Made by a program: the position numbers and the translations under genes. A stretch of DNA of 58,133 nt, taken from NCBI GenBank assembly GCA_049510055.1, contig JBEKZI010000004.1:1-58133 (forward strand). Direction: 5' to 3'. The notes under the pieces are model-generated. The model worked only from the letters and a program-made list of their open reading frames with translations. It was not told where the DNA came from and searched no databases. The DNA comes from JALHTV01 sp049510055. Lineage in GTDB: Bacteria > Planctomycetota > Phycisphaerae > SM23-33. Every line of letters starts with the position of its first letter. Position 1 is the stretch's first letter. Below, piece by piece: positions 51,622-58,133 of the stretch.

Positions 51622-52833
51622 TCAGCGTTTTTTTCGTTTTTCGAGGATGGCCGCGATTTCGTTGCAGTCCTTGTCGCCCCGGCCGGAGAGGCACACCAGG
51701 ATGCTCTTGTCCTTGCCCAGCGTGGGGGCAAACTTGATCGTCTCGGCCAGCGCGTGGGCCGATTCCAGGGCCGGGATGATGCCCTCCAGGCGGCTGAGCA
51801 TGACGGTGGCGTCCAGGGCCTCGTCGTCGGTGGCGCTGGTGTAGCGGACGCGGCCGATGTCTCTCCAGTAGCTGTGCTCCGGGCCGACGCCGGGGTAGTC
51901 CAGCCCGGCCGCGACGCTGTGGACGGGCGCGGTCTGGCCGTCGGCGTCCTGAAGGACGTAGCTCAGCGCCCCGTGCAGCACGCCGGGGGCGCCCTGGCAC
52001 AGCGTGGCCGCGTGGTCGCCCAGCTTGGAGCCGCGCCCGCCGGCCTCGACGCCGACCATGGCCACCTGCGTGTCGTCGATCATCGGGGCGAAGATGCCCG
52101 CCGAGTTCGACCCGCCGCCCACGCAGGCGATGACGACGTCCGGCAGGCGGCCGGCGACGTCGAGCATCTGCTGCCGCGCCTCCCGCCCGATGCAGCTTTG
52201 GAACTCGCGGACCATCGTGGGGAACGGGTGCGGCCCGGCCACCGAGCCGATGATGTAGTGCGTGCCCTCGACGCTGCCCATCCAGTCGCGCATGGCCTCG
52301 TTGAGGGCGTCTTTCAGCGTGCGTTGGCCGGAGTCGACGGGAATCACGCGGGCGCCCAGAAGCTGCATGCGGAAGACGTTGAGGCTCTGGCGGCGGATGT
52401 CCTCGGTGCCCATGTACACGTCGCAGTCCAGTCCGAACACCGCCGCGGCCGTGGCCGCCGCGACGCCGTGCTGGCCGGCGCCGGTTTCGGCGATGACGCG
52501 CTTCTTGCCCATGCGCAGCGTCAGCAGCCCCTGGCCGACCGTGTTGTTGATCTTGTGGGCGCCGGTGTGGTTCATGTCCTCGCGCTTCAGGTACACCTTG
52601 GCGCCGCCGAGCTTCTCGGTGAGCCTGCGGGCGAAATACAGCTCGCTGGGCCGGCCGGCGATCTCGCGATAGCAGCGGTCCAGCTCGGCCCGAAAGGCCG
52701 GGTCGGCCATTGCGGCCAGGTATTCCTGTTCCAATTGCTTCAGCGCGCCCATGAGCGTCTCGGGCACGAACTGCCCGCCGTAGGGGCCGAAGTATCCAGG
52801 CCGCGTGGAGGTGCTTTTTGTCGACGTTGTCAT
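51622..52833 (-). CDS. trpB: Tryptophan synthase beta subunit (TrpB1)
   Basis: 403 residues from ATG 52833, GAGG 9 nt upstream. YFGPYGGQFVPETLM at the start, NHTGAHKINNTVGQ with the PLP lysine (K94), CVGGGSNSAG phosphate loop, and CLSGRGDKD at the C-terminus. Canonical TrpB1 that pairs with TrpA. Compare TrpB2 at 10608. Confidence 0.97.
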   Translation of the reverse strand: MTTSTKSTSTRPGYFGPYGGQFVPETLMGALKQLEQEYLAAMADPAFRAELDRCYREIAGRPSELYFARRLTEKLGGAKVYLKREDMNHTGAHKINNTVGQGLLTLRMGKKRVIAETGAGQHGVAAATAAAVFGLDCDVYMGTEDIRRQSLNVFRMQLLGARVIPVDSGQRTLKDALNEAMRDWMGSVEGTHYIIGSVAGPHPFPTMVREFQSCIGREARQQMLDVAGRLPDVVIACVGGGSNSAGIFAPMIDDTQVAMVGVEAGGRGSKLGDHAATLCQGAPGVLHGALSYVLQDADGQTAPVHSVAAGLDYPGVGPEHSYWRDIGRVRYTSATDDEALDATVMLSRLEGIIPALESAHALAETIKFAPTLGKDKSILVCLSGRGDKDCNEIAAILEKRKKR

Positions 52834-52999
52834 AATGAATATCCTCGTGGGAAAAACAAATTCTAACCGAATCCGCCCCCTGCGCTCTATAACCGTGCTT
52901 GCAGAGAAAAGAATCCCCGCCGCAGTGGGGGGATAAGCTCGTGTCAGCCGTGCCTGAAACTCAGATATACTTTCGTGCGGAAACCTTTCCTCGCCATTC

Positions 53000-54922
53000 T
53001 CACCATCCTCCTCCTCCTCCGCCACCCCCGCCGCCTCCCGAACTGCCGCCTCCGCCGCTGGAGGATCCCGGGGCCGTGGAGGCCGCCGAAAGCGCCCCAG
53101 CCATGGTCCCAGACAGTGTGGAGGCCAGGCCCGTCAGCCCTGAACCGGCCCAATTGCCCCCGTGGTACCACACCGGGACGTAGGCCGCACCCACGGCTGC
53201 CGCTCCGGCGGCCGCCGCGGCGAGAAGGGGGGTGAACTTCATGGCCCAGGCATTTTCGCATCCCAGCGCCAGGGCGTAAGGCAAATACTTTTCGAAAAGC
53301 TCCACGGACTTCGTCGGAGTTGGCGCGGCCGTCTTGAGGGATTCCTCTTCGGCAGTCTTGAGATACATGTGGAAGCCCTCGATGCGATCCATGACGGCTC
53401 GGCCTTGCGGCGTCGGCCTCTTTAGCAAACCGAAGAACAAAAAGTTCAATAAGAAGATCCCCACCAGCACGGGCAGTAACAGCAGGCTGGTCATACTGAC
53501 CAGGATCCCTATGACAACGGCTTCCGCCACGACAAAAGGAATCGCAAAAAGCGTCAGACCCACGGCAGAACCCGCCAACCCTTTCTGCCCGTGGGAAAAG
53601 CCGCGCCAGGACCGCACCACCGTCCAAACCATAAGGACTGTGCCTACCGTCCAAATTGCCAGCCACACCATCAGGAAGGGCGCGACAAAGCTGCCCTGGA
53701 GTCGCCACGCCGCTAAAGCCATACCCCCCAACACAAGGATAGAGAGAGCAATACCGCCGGCAAACCAGCCGGTGTTTGAAGTAAACAACGCGCCTTGATA
53801 GTGGTGGGTCAGGGCCTTTTTCATGGCGTCTCGGGCACTTTGAAAGTCCTGCCAATATCGCTTATCCAATGGCAAGGGGCTGCCGCCGCGGAACAGCAAC
53901 TCTCCAGCCTTTTGCTCGGGTTGCGACAGCCGCGACAAATCGCCGCCTTCGTGGCGGACGAAGCGGTAGTCGCCGTCGTCGTCCTCGATGTCCATGAACC
54001 GTTTGACGGCCATGTCCACGCATCCGGCCACAAAGCAGACCGCGTCGAATCCCATCCGCCGGACGTACCGCACGGCTGCCGGGCACAGGTCCGGTGGGGG
54101 GTCAAACAGCGGGATGATGACTCCCTTGGGCGGGTCCCGCCCGACGATCGCCCAGGTCAGCAGGTAGTAGGCCAGGATAACCGCCAATCCGACCGTTCCC
54201 GTGACCAGCATGGGATTGTCCACCACGAACTCCCGCAGCGCGGTCGCCTGCACCGCGGGCGTGACAAACCCCTTGGGCCAAGACACCACGATGGTCAGGC
54301 CTTCCTTGGGGTTCAACGGTTGTGATGTGCGAAAGACGGATGCGCCGCTGTCGTCCACGGTGGCGGAATAATCCCGGCCGCGGGCGCCCTTGGGGCCGGT
54401 GTAGGCGGTTACGGTAATCTTGTCGTGAGGGACATTCGGCGGAAGCTCCACGGTGGCTGAGGCCTGGTCGATCGGAAAGATCCAATCGTTGCCCGTGACG
54501 TTCCAGTAGAGTTCATCGTGATCGGCAAAGAAACCCAACTGCCGGGAAGTGCGATACGTCAAGGTATAGGTGTAGACCTTCTGGTTGAGGGTTACCCCTT
54601 CCTGTCCCAGATAAATGCGCTTGCAACTTCCCTGATCCACGATGCGGTAGCGCTCGAGACGGCCATCGCGCTGGGCGCTGATGACGCTGAACGGCACGGT
54701 GCGCTGCGTGAACCATCCGCCGGCGTAGCGCACGGGGAAGTCCCGATAGATGCCATGAATAATCTGGCGATTCTCGCAGCGGACTTTGACGGTTTCCTGG
54801 ACCGTCAGCTCCCCGCTGGCGGCCACGGTGATGTTGCTATGAAACGAGAGGATTCGCTCGTCCGCCCGGCTCGTTCCCACCAGCGCCGCCAAGACCGCTA
54901 TGGCCATCCACCATCGCATCAT
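53000..54922 (-). CDS. DUF2207 membrane protein with glycine-rich tail
   Basis: 640 residues. Signal peptide 1-20, N-terminal DUF2207 beta domain (ERILSFHSNITVAASGELTV then RCENRQIIHGIYRDFPVRY), a membrane helix about 240-260, a cytoplasmic part and further helices around 395-500. The C-terminus is a polyglycine stretch ending SGGGGGGGGGGGW, as in many DUF2207 proteins. It overlaps lemA by 4 bp; the two families are commonly paired. Function unknown, envelope-associated. Confidence 0.88.
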   Translation of the reverse strand: MMRWWMAIAVLAALVGTSRADERILSFHSNITVAASGELTVQETVKVRCENRQIIHGIYRDFPVRYAGGWFTQRTVPFSVISAQRDGRLERYRIVDQGSCKRIYLGQEGVTLNQKVYTYTLTYRTSRQLGFFADHDELYWNVTGNDWIFPIDQASATVELPPNVPHDKITVTAYTGPKGARGRDYSATVDDSGASVFRTSQPLNPKEGLTIVVSWPKGFVTPAVQATALREFVVDNPMLVTGTVGLAVILAYYLLTWAIVGRDPPKGVIIPLFDPPPDLCPAAVRYVRRMGFDAVCFVAGCVDMAVKRFMDIEDDDGDYRFVRHEGGDLSRLSQPEQKAGELLFRGGSPLPLDKRYWQDFQSARDAMKKALTHHYQGALFTSNTGWFAGGIALSILVLGGMALAAWRLQGSFVAPFLMVWLAIWTVGTVLMVWTVVRSWRGFSHGQKGLAGSAVGLTLFAIPFVVAEAVVIGILVSMTSLLLLPVLVGIFLLNFLFFGLLKRPTPQGRAVMDRIEGFHMYLKTAEEESLKTAAPTPTKSVELFEKYLPYALALGCENAWAMKFTPLLAAAAAGAAAVGAAYVPVWYHGGNWAGSGLTGLASTLSGTMAGALSAASTAPGSSSGGGGSSGGGGGGGGGGGW

Positions 54923-55470
54923 GATCCTATCTCCACGTGGGGATTCTCACGCTCGGAAGTCGTGGCGACCTCGAAAAACTCGCCGCGCCCGAAGCCCAGC
55001 ACCCCGGCCACCAGATTATTCGGAAACGTCTCGACGAGGATGTTGAACTCCCGCACGGTCCCGTTGTAGTAGCGGCGGGCCATCTGGAGCTGGTCCTCAA
55101 TCTCGACCAACGATTGATGCAACCGCGAAAACTCTTCATTGGCCTTGAGGTTCGGATAGGCCTCCGCCAAAGCCAATAAGCGTTTCAGGGCATCGGTGAG
55201 GGCATTCTCCGTTTCACGCCGGTCGCGCAGCGACGGGGCTTGTTGGCTTTGGGCGCGGAGGGCAGTCACTTCCTCCAGCACCCCCCGCTCGTGGACGGTG
55301 TAACCCCGCACGACCTCGACGAGGTTGGGAATGAGATTGCCACGGCGCTGAAGCTGAACCTCCATGCCGCTCCAGCCTTCGCGCATGAGGTTGCGGTATC
55401 GCACCAGCCGATTGTAGACCCAGATAACCCACAGGCCCCCAACCCCCAACACCACGAGGATCCACACCAT
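54919..55470 (-). CDS. lemA: LemA family protein
   Basis: 183 residues from ATG 55470, which has AAGGAG 11 nt upstream and puts the membrane helix at the N-terminus as in other LemA proteins; the frame is open to GTG 55599. VYNRLVRYRNLMREGWSGME, VQLQRRGNLIPNLVEVVRGY and ARRYYNGTVREFNILVETFP are diagnostic. Operon with DUF2207. Role unknown; LemA is a membrane-anchored helical-bundle protein. Confidence 0.93.
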   Translation of the reverse strand: MVWILVVLGVGGLWVIWVYNRLVRYRNLMREGWSGMEVQLQRRGNLIPNLVEVVRGYTVHERGVLEEVTALRAQSQQAPSLRDRRETENALTDALKRLLALAEAYPNLKANEEFSRLHQSLVEIEDQLQMARRYYNGTVREFNILVETFPNNLVAGVLGFGRGEFFEVATTSERENPHVEIGS

Positions 55471-55621
55471 CCACGCCGGGGCTCCTTGCAGGCCTGGGAG
55501 TAAAGCAGGATAGAAACCGACCGTATCCGGAACACGTGTGCCCAGGAGAATCGGCATAAGACCACCAAGACCCAGTACTTGGTCAGAGGCTAGGATCACA
55601 GGTTCCCTCGTCGAGGGTGGC

Positions 55622-56482
55622 CTACCAGTTGCCCGAGGCGATGTATTGCCGGAAGGCGTGGAACAGCTTCAAGCTCACCGGCCCGGGCTTGCCCGTGCCG
55701 ATCAGCCGGCCGTCGATCTTCGTGACCGGGATCACCTCGGCGGCCGTGCCGGTCAGGAAGCACTCGTCCGCCGCGTACAGGTCGGCGGGCCGGATCGTCT
55801 GCTCGCGCAGCGGCACGTGGCTGTGGTGGGCCAGCTTGATGACCACGCCGCGAGTGATGCCGATGAGAAAGCCCGCCTCGGGCGGAGGCGTGAAGACGGT
55901 TCCATCCTTGACGATGAAGAGGTTATCGCCCGTACACTCGGCCACCTCGCCCTTGTCGTTGAGCATGACGGCCTCGGCCACGCCGGCATCGATGGCCTCG
56001 ATCTTGGCCATGAGGTTGTTGAGGTAATTGAGGCTCTTGACGGCCGGGCTGAACATGCTGGGGGCCGTGCGGCGCGTCTTGGCGACGATGACGGCCATGC
56101 CTTCCCGGTACATGTCTTCCGGATAAAGTTCGATCTTGTCCACGATGATGAACGTGCCGGGGACGGGGCACTGGAAGGGGTTCAGTCCCAGATTGCCCTC
56201 GCCGCGCGTGACGACCAGGCGGATGTAGGCGTCCTTCCGGCCGTTGGCATGGAGCGTCTCGACGATGGCGTCGGTCAGCTCCTGTTTGGTGTAAGGGATC
56301 GCCAGGCGGATCACCTTGGCCGAGTCGAACAGGCGGTCGATGTGGGCCTGCGCATGGAACACCTTGCCGTTGTAGGCGCGGATGCCCTCGAACACGCCGT
56401 CGCCGTAGAGCAAGCCGTGATCCCACAGGCTCACCTTCGCCGCACGCTTATCGACCAGTTTTCCGTTTAGCCAGACTTTCAT
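55622..56482 (-). CDS. ilvE: Class IV aminotransferase (branched-chain amino-acid type)
   Basis: 286 residues. Fold type IV PLP enzyme: VSLWDHGLLYGDGVFEGIRA, catalytic lysine in SPAVKSLNYLNN (K149), EVAECTGDNLFIVKDG and FLTGTAAEVIPVTKIDGR. It matches IlvE-type branched-chain aminotransferases of about 290 residues. D-amino-acid transaminase is a less likely alternative. Confidence 0.9.
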   Translation of the reverse strand: MKVWLNGKLVDKRAAKVSLWDHGLLYGDGVFEGIRAYNGKVFHAQAHIDRLFDSAKVIRLAIPYTKQELTDAIVETLHANGRKDAYIRLVVTRGEGNLGLNPFQCPVPGTFIIVDKIELYPEDMYREGMAVIVAKTRRTAPSMFSPAVKSLNYLNNLMAKIEAIDAGVAEAVMLNDKGEVAECTGDNLFIVKDGTVFTPPPEAGFLIGITRGVVIKLAHHSHVPLREQTIRPADLYAADECFLTGTAAEVIPVTKIDGRLIGTGKPGPVSLKLFHAFRQYIASGNW

Positions 56483-56701
56483 GGCTGCCGACTCCTACCG
56501 TGCCGAACTTTTTGTCATTTATCATAAATATCATAAAGCGCACCGGCCGGTTAGACAACAGGATGAAAATCGTCGCGCGGCAAGGGGGCGGGACGCTTGT
56601 TTCGCCGTCGAGGGGCTTTATCTATAATTCAATCTTCCAGCCATGGCCGAGGACGAACCAGGCGGGCCGTGCGGCTGGGCGAAACGAAAAAGGCATTCGG
56701 C

Positions 56702-57382
56702 TTGAAAATAGCGATCACTAGATATGGACGGCGGGAGATTATCCTGGCCACGATTGCATTCGCGGTAGCGGTGGGGGTGTTGGCATGGGTGTATGCGCCG
56801 GCCATCGTGCTGCCGGTGGCGGCGTGGATTTGGGTGCTGTGGTTTTTCCGCGATCCGGAACGGCACGTGCCAAGCGAGCAGGATATTTTAGTCTCGCCCG
56901 CCGACGGGCGGGTGGCCGACATCACGCCCGTGGGCATGGCGAGCGAGTTGGGCCAGCCGGGCGTGAAGATTGGGATATTCATGAACATTTTCGACGTGCA
57001 CGTCAATCGCAGCCCGGCCAAAGCACGCGTGGAATCCGTGGTGTACCAGCCGGGAAGATTTTTGGACGCCCGCGACCCGGCCGCGGGGGCACAAAACGAG
57101 TCGGCCACGATCCATCTGACGTGTAAGCGGGGGGAGGCGAGTTATCCTCTCATCGTTCGCCAGGTGGGCGGCCTGATTGCCCGCCGGATCGTGACGGACG
57201 TGACCATCGGCCGGGAGCTTCAGGCCGGGCAGCGGATCGGGATGATCAAATTCGGCTCGCGCGTCGAGCTGATCGCCCCGACGGAACTGGCCGAGCAGGT
57301 TCGCATTGTCCAGGGCCAGAAGGTTCGCGCAGGCGAGACGATTCTCCTGGCCGCGTCAGGGAGGACAGATCATGGCCTCTAG
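56702..57382 (+). CDS. psd: Phosphatidylserine decarboxylase (short Psd type)
   Basis: 226 residues from TTG 56702 (AAGG 8 nt upstream), which matches the usual N-terminus of the short family; the frame is open to TTG 56597. Membrane helices about 15-45, SPADGRVADITPV, FMNIFDVHVNRSP and GMIKFGSRVEL, whose GS is the self-cleavage site creating the pyruvoyl group. Makes phosphatidylethanolamine. It overlaps pssA by 11 bp. Confidence 0.92.
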   Translation: MKIAITRYGRREIILATIAFAVAVGVLAWVYAPAIVLPVAAWIWVLWFFRDPERHVPSEQDILVSPADGRVADITPVGMASELGQPGVKIGIFMNIFDVHVNRSPAKARVESVVYQPGRFLDARDPAAGAQNESATIHLTCKRGEASYPLIVRQVGGLIARRIVTDVTIGRELQAGQRIGMIKFGSRVELIAPTELAEQVRIVQGQKVRAGETILLAASGRTDHGL

Positions 57383-57899
57383 GACCCCGTTGATGGACCC
57401 GCTGCTGTCCCCGCAGGACCGCCGTCCCCGCCGCGTTCGCAAGCGGCGGATCCTGCTGTCCACGTCGCTGCTGCCGGGACTGCTGACCGTTTCCAATGGC
57501 CTGTCGGGCTTCGCGGCCATTCATTTCGCCACCAAGGACGCCCTGGGCGAAGCCACGCTACACCATCTGATGATCGCGGCGTGGTTCATTTTTTTGGCGA
57601 TGTTCTTCGACATGCTCGACGGCCGCGTGGCCCGGATGACGCGGCGGACGACCGATTTCGGCGGCCAGCTCGACAGCCTCTGCGACGTCGTCAGCTTCGG
57701 CGTCGCCCCGGCCGTCCTGATGCTGCGGACGGTGATCATGGCCCTGCGCGGCCACGAGATGGAACCGTTCGTCGTGCTGTCCAAGACGGTGGGCGTGGAA
57801 CGCGTGGTGTGGTGCATTGCGGGGCTGTACCTGGCGTGCGCGGCGCTGCGGTTCCCAGGCCCAACCAGATCAGCGCCGGGGGCGGACCTAAGCCGCTGA
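57372..57899 (+). CDS. pssA: Phosphatidylserine synthase, C-terminally truncated
   Basis: 175 residues as read, GGAGG upstream of ATG 57372. The CDP-alcohol transferase motif is intact: DGRVAR (83-88), then G97, D101 and D105 (GGQLDSLCD). Homology runs to GLYLACAALR (residue 160, base 57851). The next residues (FPGPTRSAPGADLSR) are unlike the family, which should continue LARFN and about 80 more residues with further membrane helices. Downstream DNA encodes a YggT-like protein on the other strand. Real deletion or assembly join; see findings. Confidence 0.85.
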   Translation: MASRTPLMDPLLSPQDRRPRRVRKRRILLSTSLLPGLLTVSNGLSGFAAIHFATKDALGEATLHHLMIAAWFIFLAMFFDMLDGRVARMTRRTTDFGGQLDSLCDVVSFGVAPAVLMLRTVIMALRGHEMEPFVVLSKTVGVERVVWCIAGLYLACAALRFPGPTRSAPGADLSR

Positions 57900-58133
57900 G
57901 CAGCCATGAAACCGATACCTGCAACAGCGCGATCACCGCAACCGCGACGCAGGAGGCCGTGTCCAGTCGTCCGATCGAGGGCAACAAGCGGCGCAGCGGC
58001 ACGATGATCGGATTGGTCAGGTGAATGATCGAGCGCGCCAGCGGATTGCGGAAGCCGATGGGAACGGGCGCCGCGACGGGAGGCGGCAGGGGCGGCGCGG
58101 CAGGCGGCTCTTCCACGAACAGCGGTTCGTCGC
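57736..58133 (-). CDS. YggT-family membrane protein fragment (5' end outside window)
   Basis: Reading in from the right edge on the minus strand: a proline-rich linker, then FRNPLARSIIHLTNPIIVPL, RRLLPSIGRLDTAS and a hydrophobic helix VAVAVIALLQVSVSWLLSG. The NPxxR ... TxPIxxPxRRLLPxxGxxD pattern is the YggT repeat. Credible homology ends near 57860; beyond that the frame runs antisense to pssA until a stop at 57736. YggT proteins are small membrane proteins of unclear role, often near division genes. Confidence 0.6.
   Translation of the reverse strand, partial: DEPLFVEEPPAAPPLPPPVAAPVPIGFRNPLARSIIHLTNPIIVPLRRLLPSIGRLDTASCVAVAVIALLQVSVSWLLSGLGPPPALIWLGLGTAAPRTPGTAPQCTTPRVPRPPSWTARRTVPSRGRAGP

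Noticed and set aside
53000..53060. Poly-glycine codon run at the DUF2207 C-terminus as a microsatellite or assembly error
   Set aside because: Gly-rich tails ending in Trp or similar are common in DUF2207 proteins, so the run is likely native coding sequence.

Overview
The window is GC-rich, densely packed bacterial DNA that looks like a planctomycete, most likely of the Phycisphaerae. Three things point there: a PEP-CTERM sorted protein (8560-9309), a full MreB/MreC/MreD/PBP2/RodA rod-shape set (most Planctomycetia lack MreB), and Gram-negative envelope genes (Lnt, Psd/Pss, lipoproteins). The assignment is inferred from gene content; no rRNA gene is present. One tRNA (Leu-UAA) is present. 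No CRISPR array, prophage, transposase or integrase was seen.

Layout. 1-1966: an MFS exporter and its TetR repressor, with a clear promoter and operator. 1984-6958: a PL2-like pectate lyase, then a DapA-family aldolase, a PdxA-family dehydrogenase and a DUF1537 sugar-acid kinase, which together look like a sugar-acid catabolic module. 7023-7344: an AT-rich inverted-repeat element, tRNA-Leu and a terminator. 7412-12008: a dienelactone hydrolase, a PEP-CTERM protein with an unusual leader, a URO-D-like protein and TrpB2. 12255-26015: a MerR-type regulator followed by a contiguous flagellar export and rotor cluster. 26122-31422: DapF, a cupin, a Gfo/Idh/MocA oxidoreductase and envelope or secreted proteins. 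31535-37063: Lnt, a HEAT lipoprotein, a coiled-coil membrane protein and MreB. 37118-45691: CinA, a B12-radical SAM enzyme, and MreC-MreD-PBP2-RodA. 45728-58133: a hydrolase, glycosyltransferase, LarC, AccA, TrpB/TrpA, DUF2207/LemA, a class IV aminotransferase, Psd, a truncated PssA and an antisense YggT-like fragment.

The standout is the flagellar cluster. Its first gene is a natural in-frame FliF-FliG fusion. The FliF part appears to lack the beta-collar insertion of RBM3, and the FliG part lacks the N-terminal FliF-binding domain but keeps the EHPQT middle domain and the charged torque helix. The cluster continues FliH, FliI, FliJ, a bare SpoA-domain FliN, FliO, FliP, FliQ, FliR, an FlhB that ends before the NPTH autocleavage domain, a full-length FlhA, then FlhF, FlhG and a FliA-type sigma factor. 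No FliM, FliE, rod, hook, filament or stator gene lies in the window. This is either a streamlined rotary motor whose other parts lie elsewhere, or a reduced flagellum-derived export machine. The retained torque residues and FlhF/FlhG favour the first.

Beyond this, the fliA promoter carries an 18-bp tandem repeat over its -10 region, and the right edge shows two convergent genes broken at one point, suggesting a deletion or an assembly junction.
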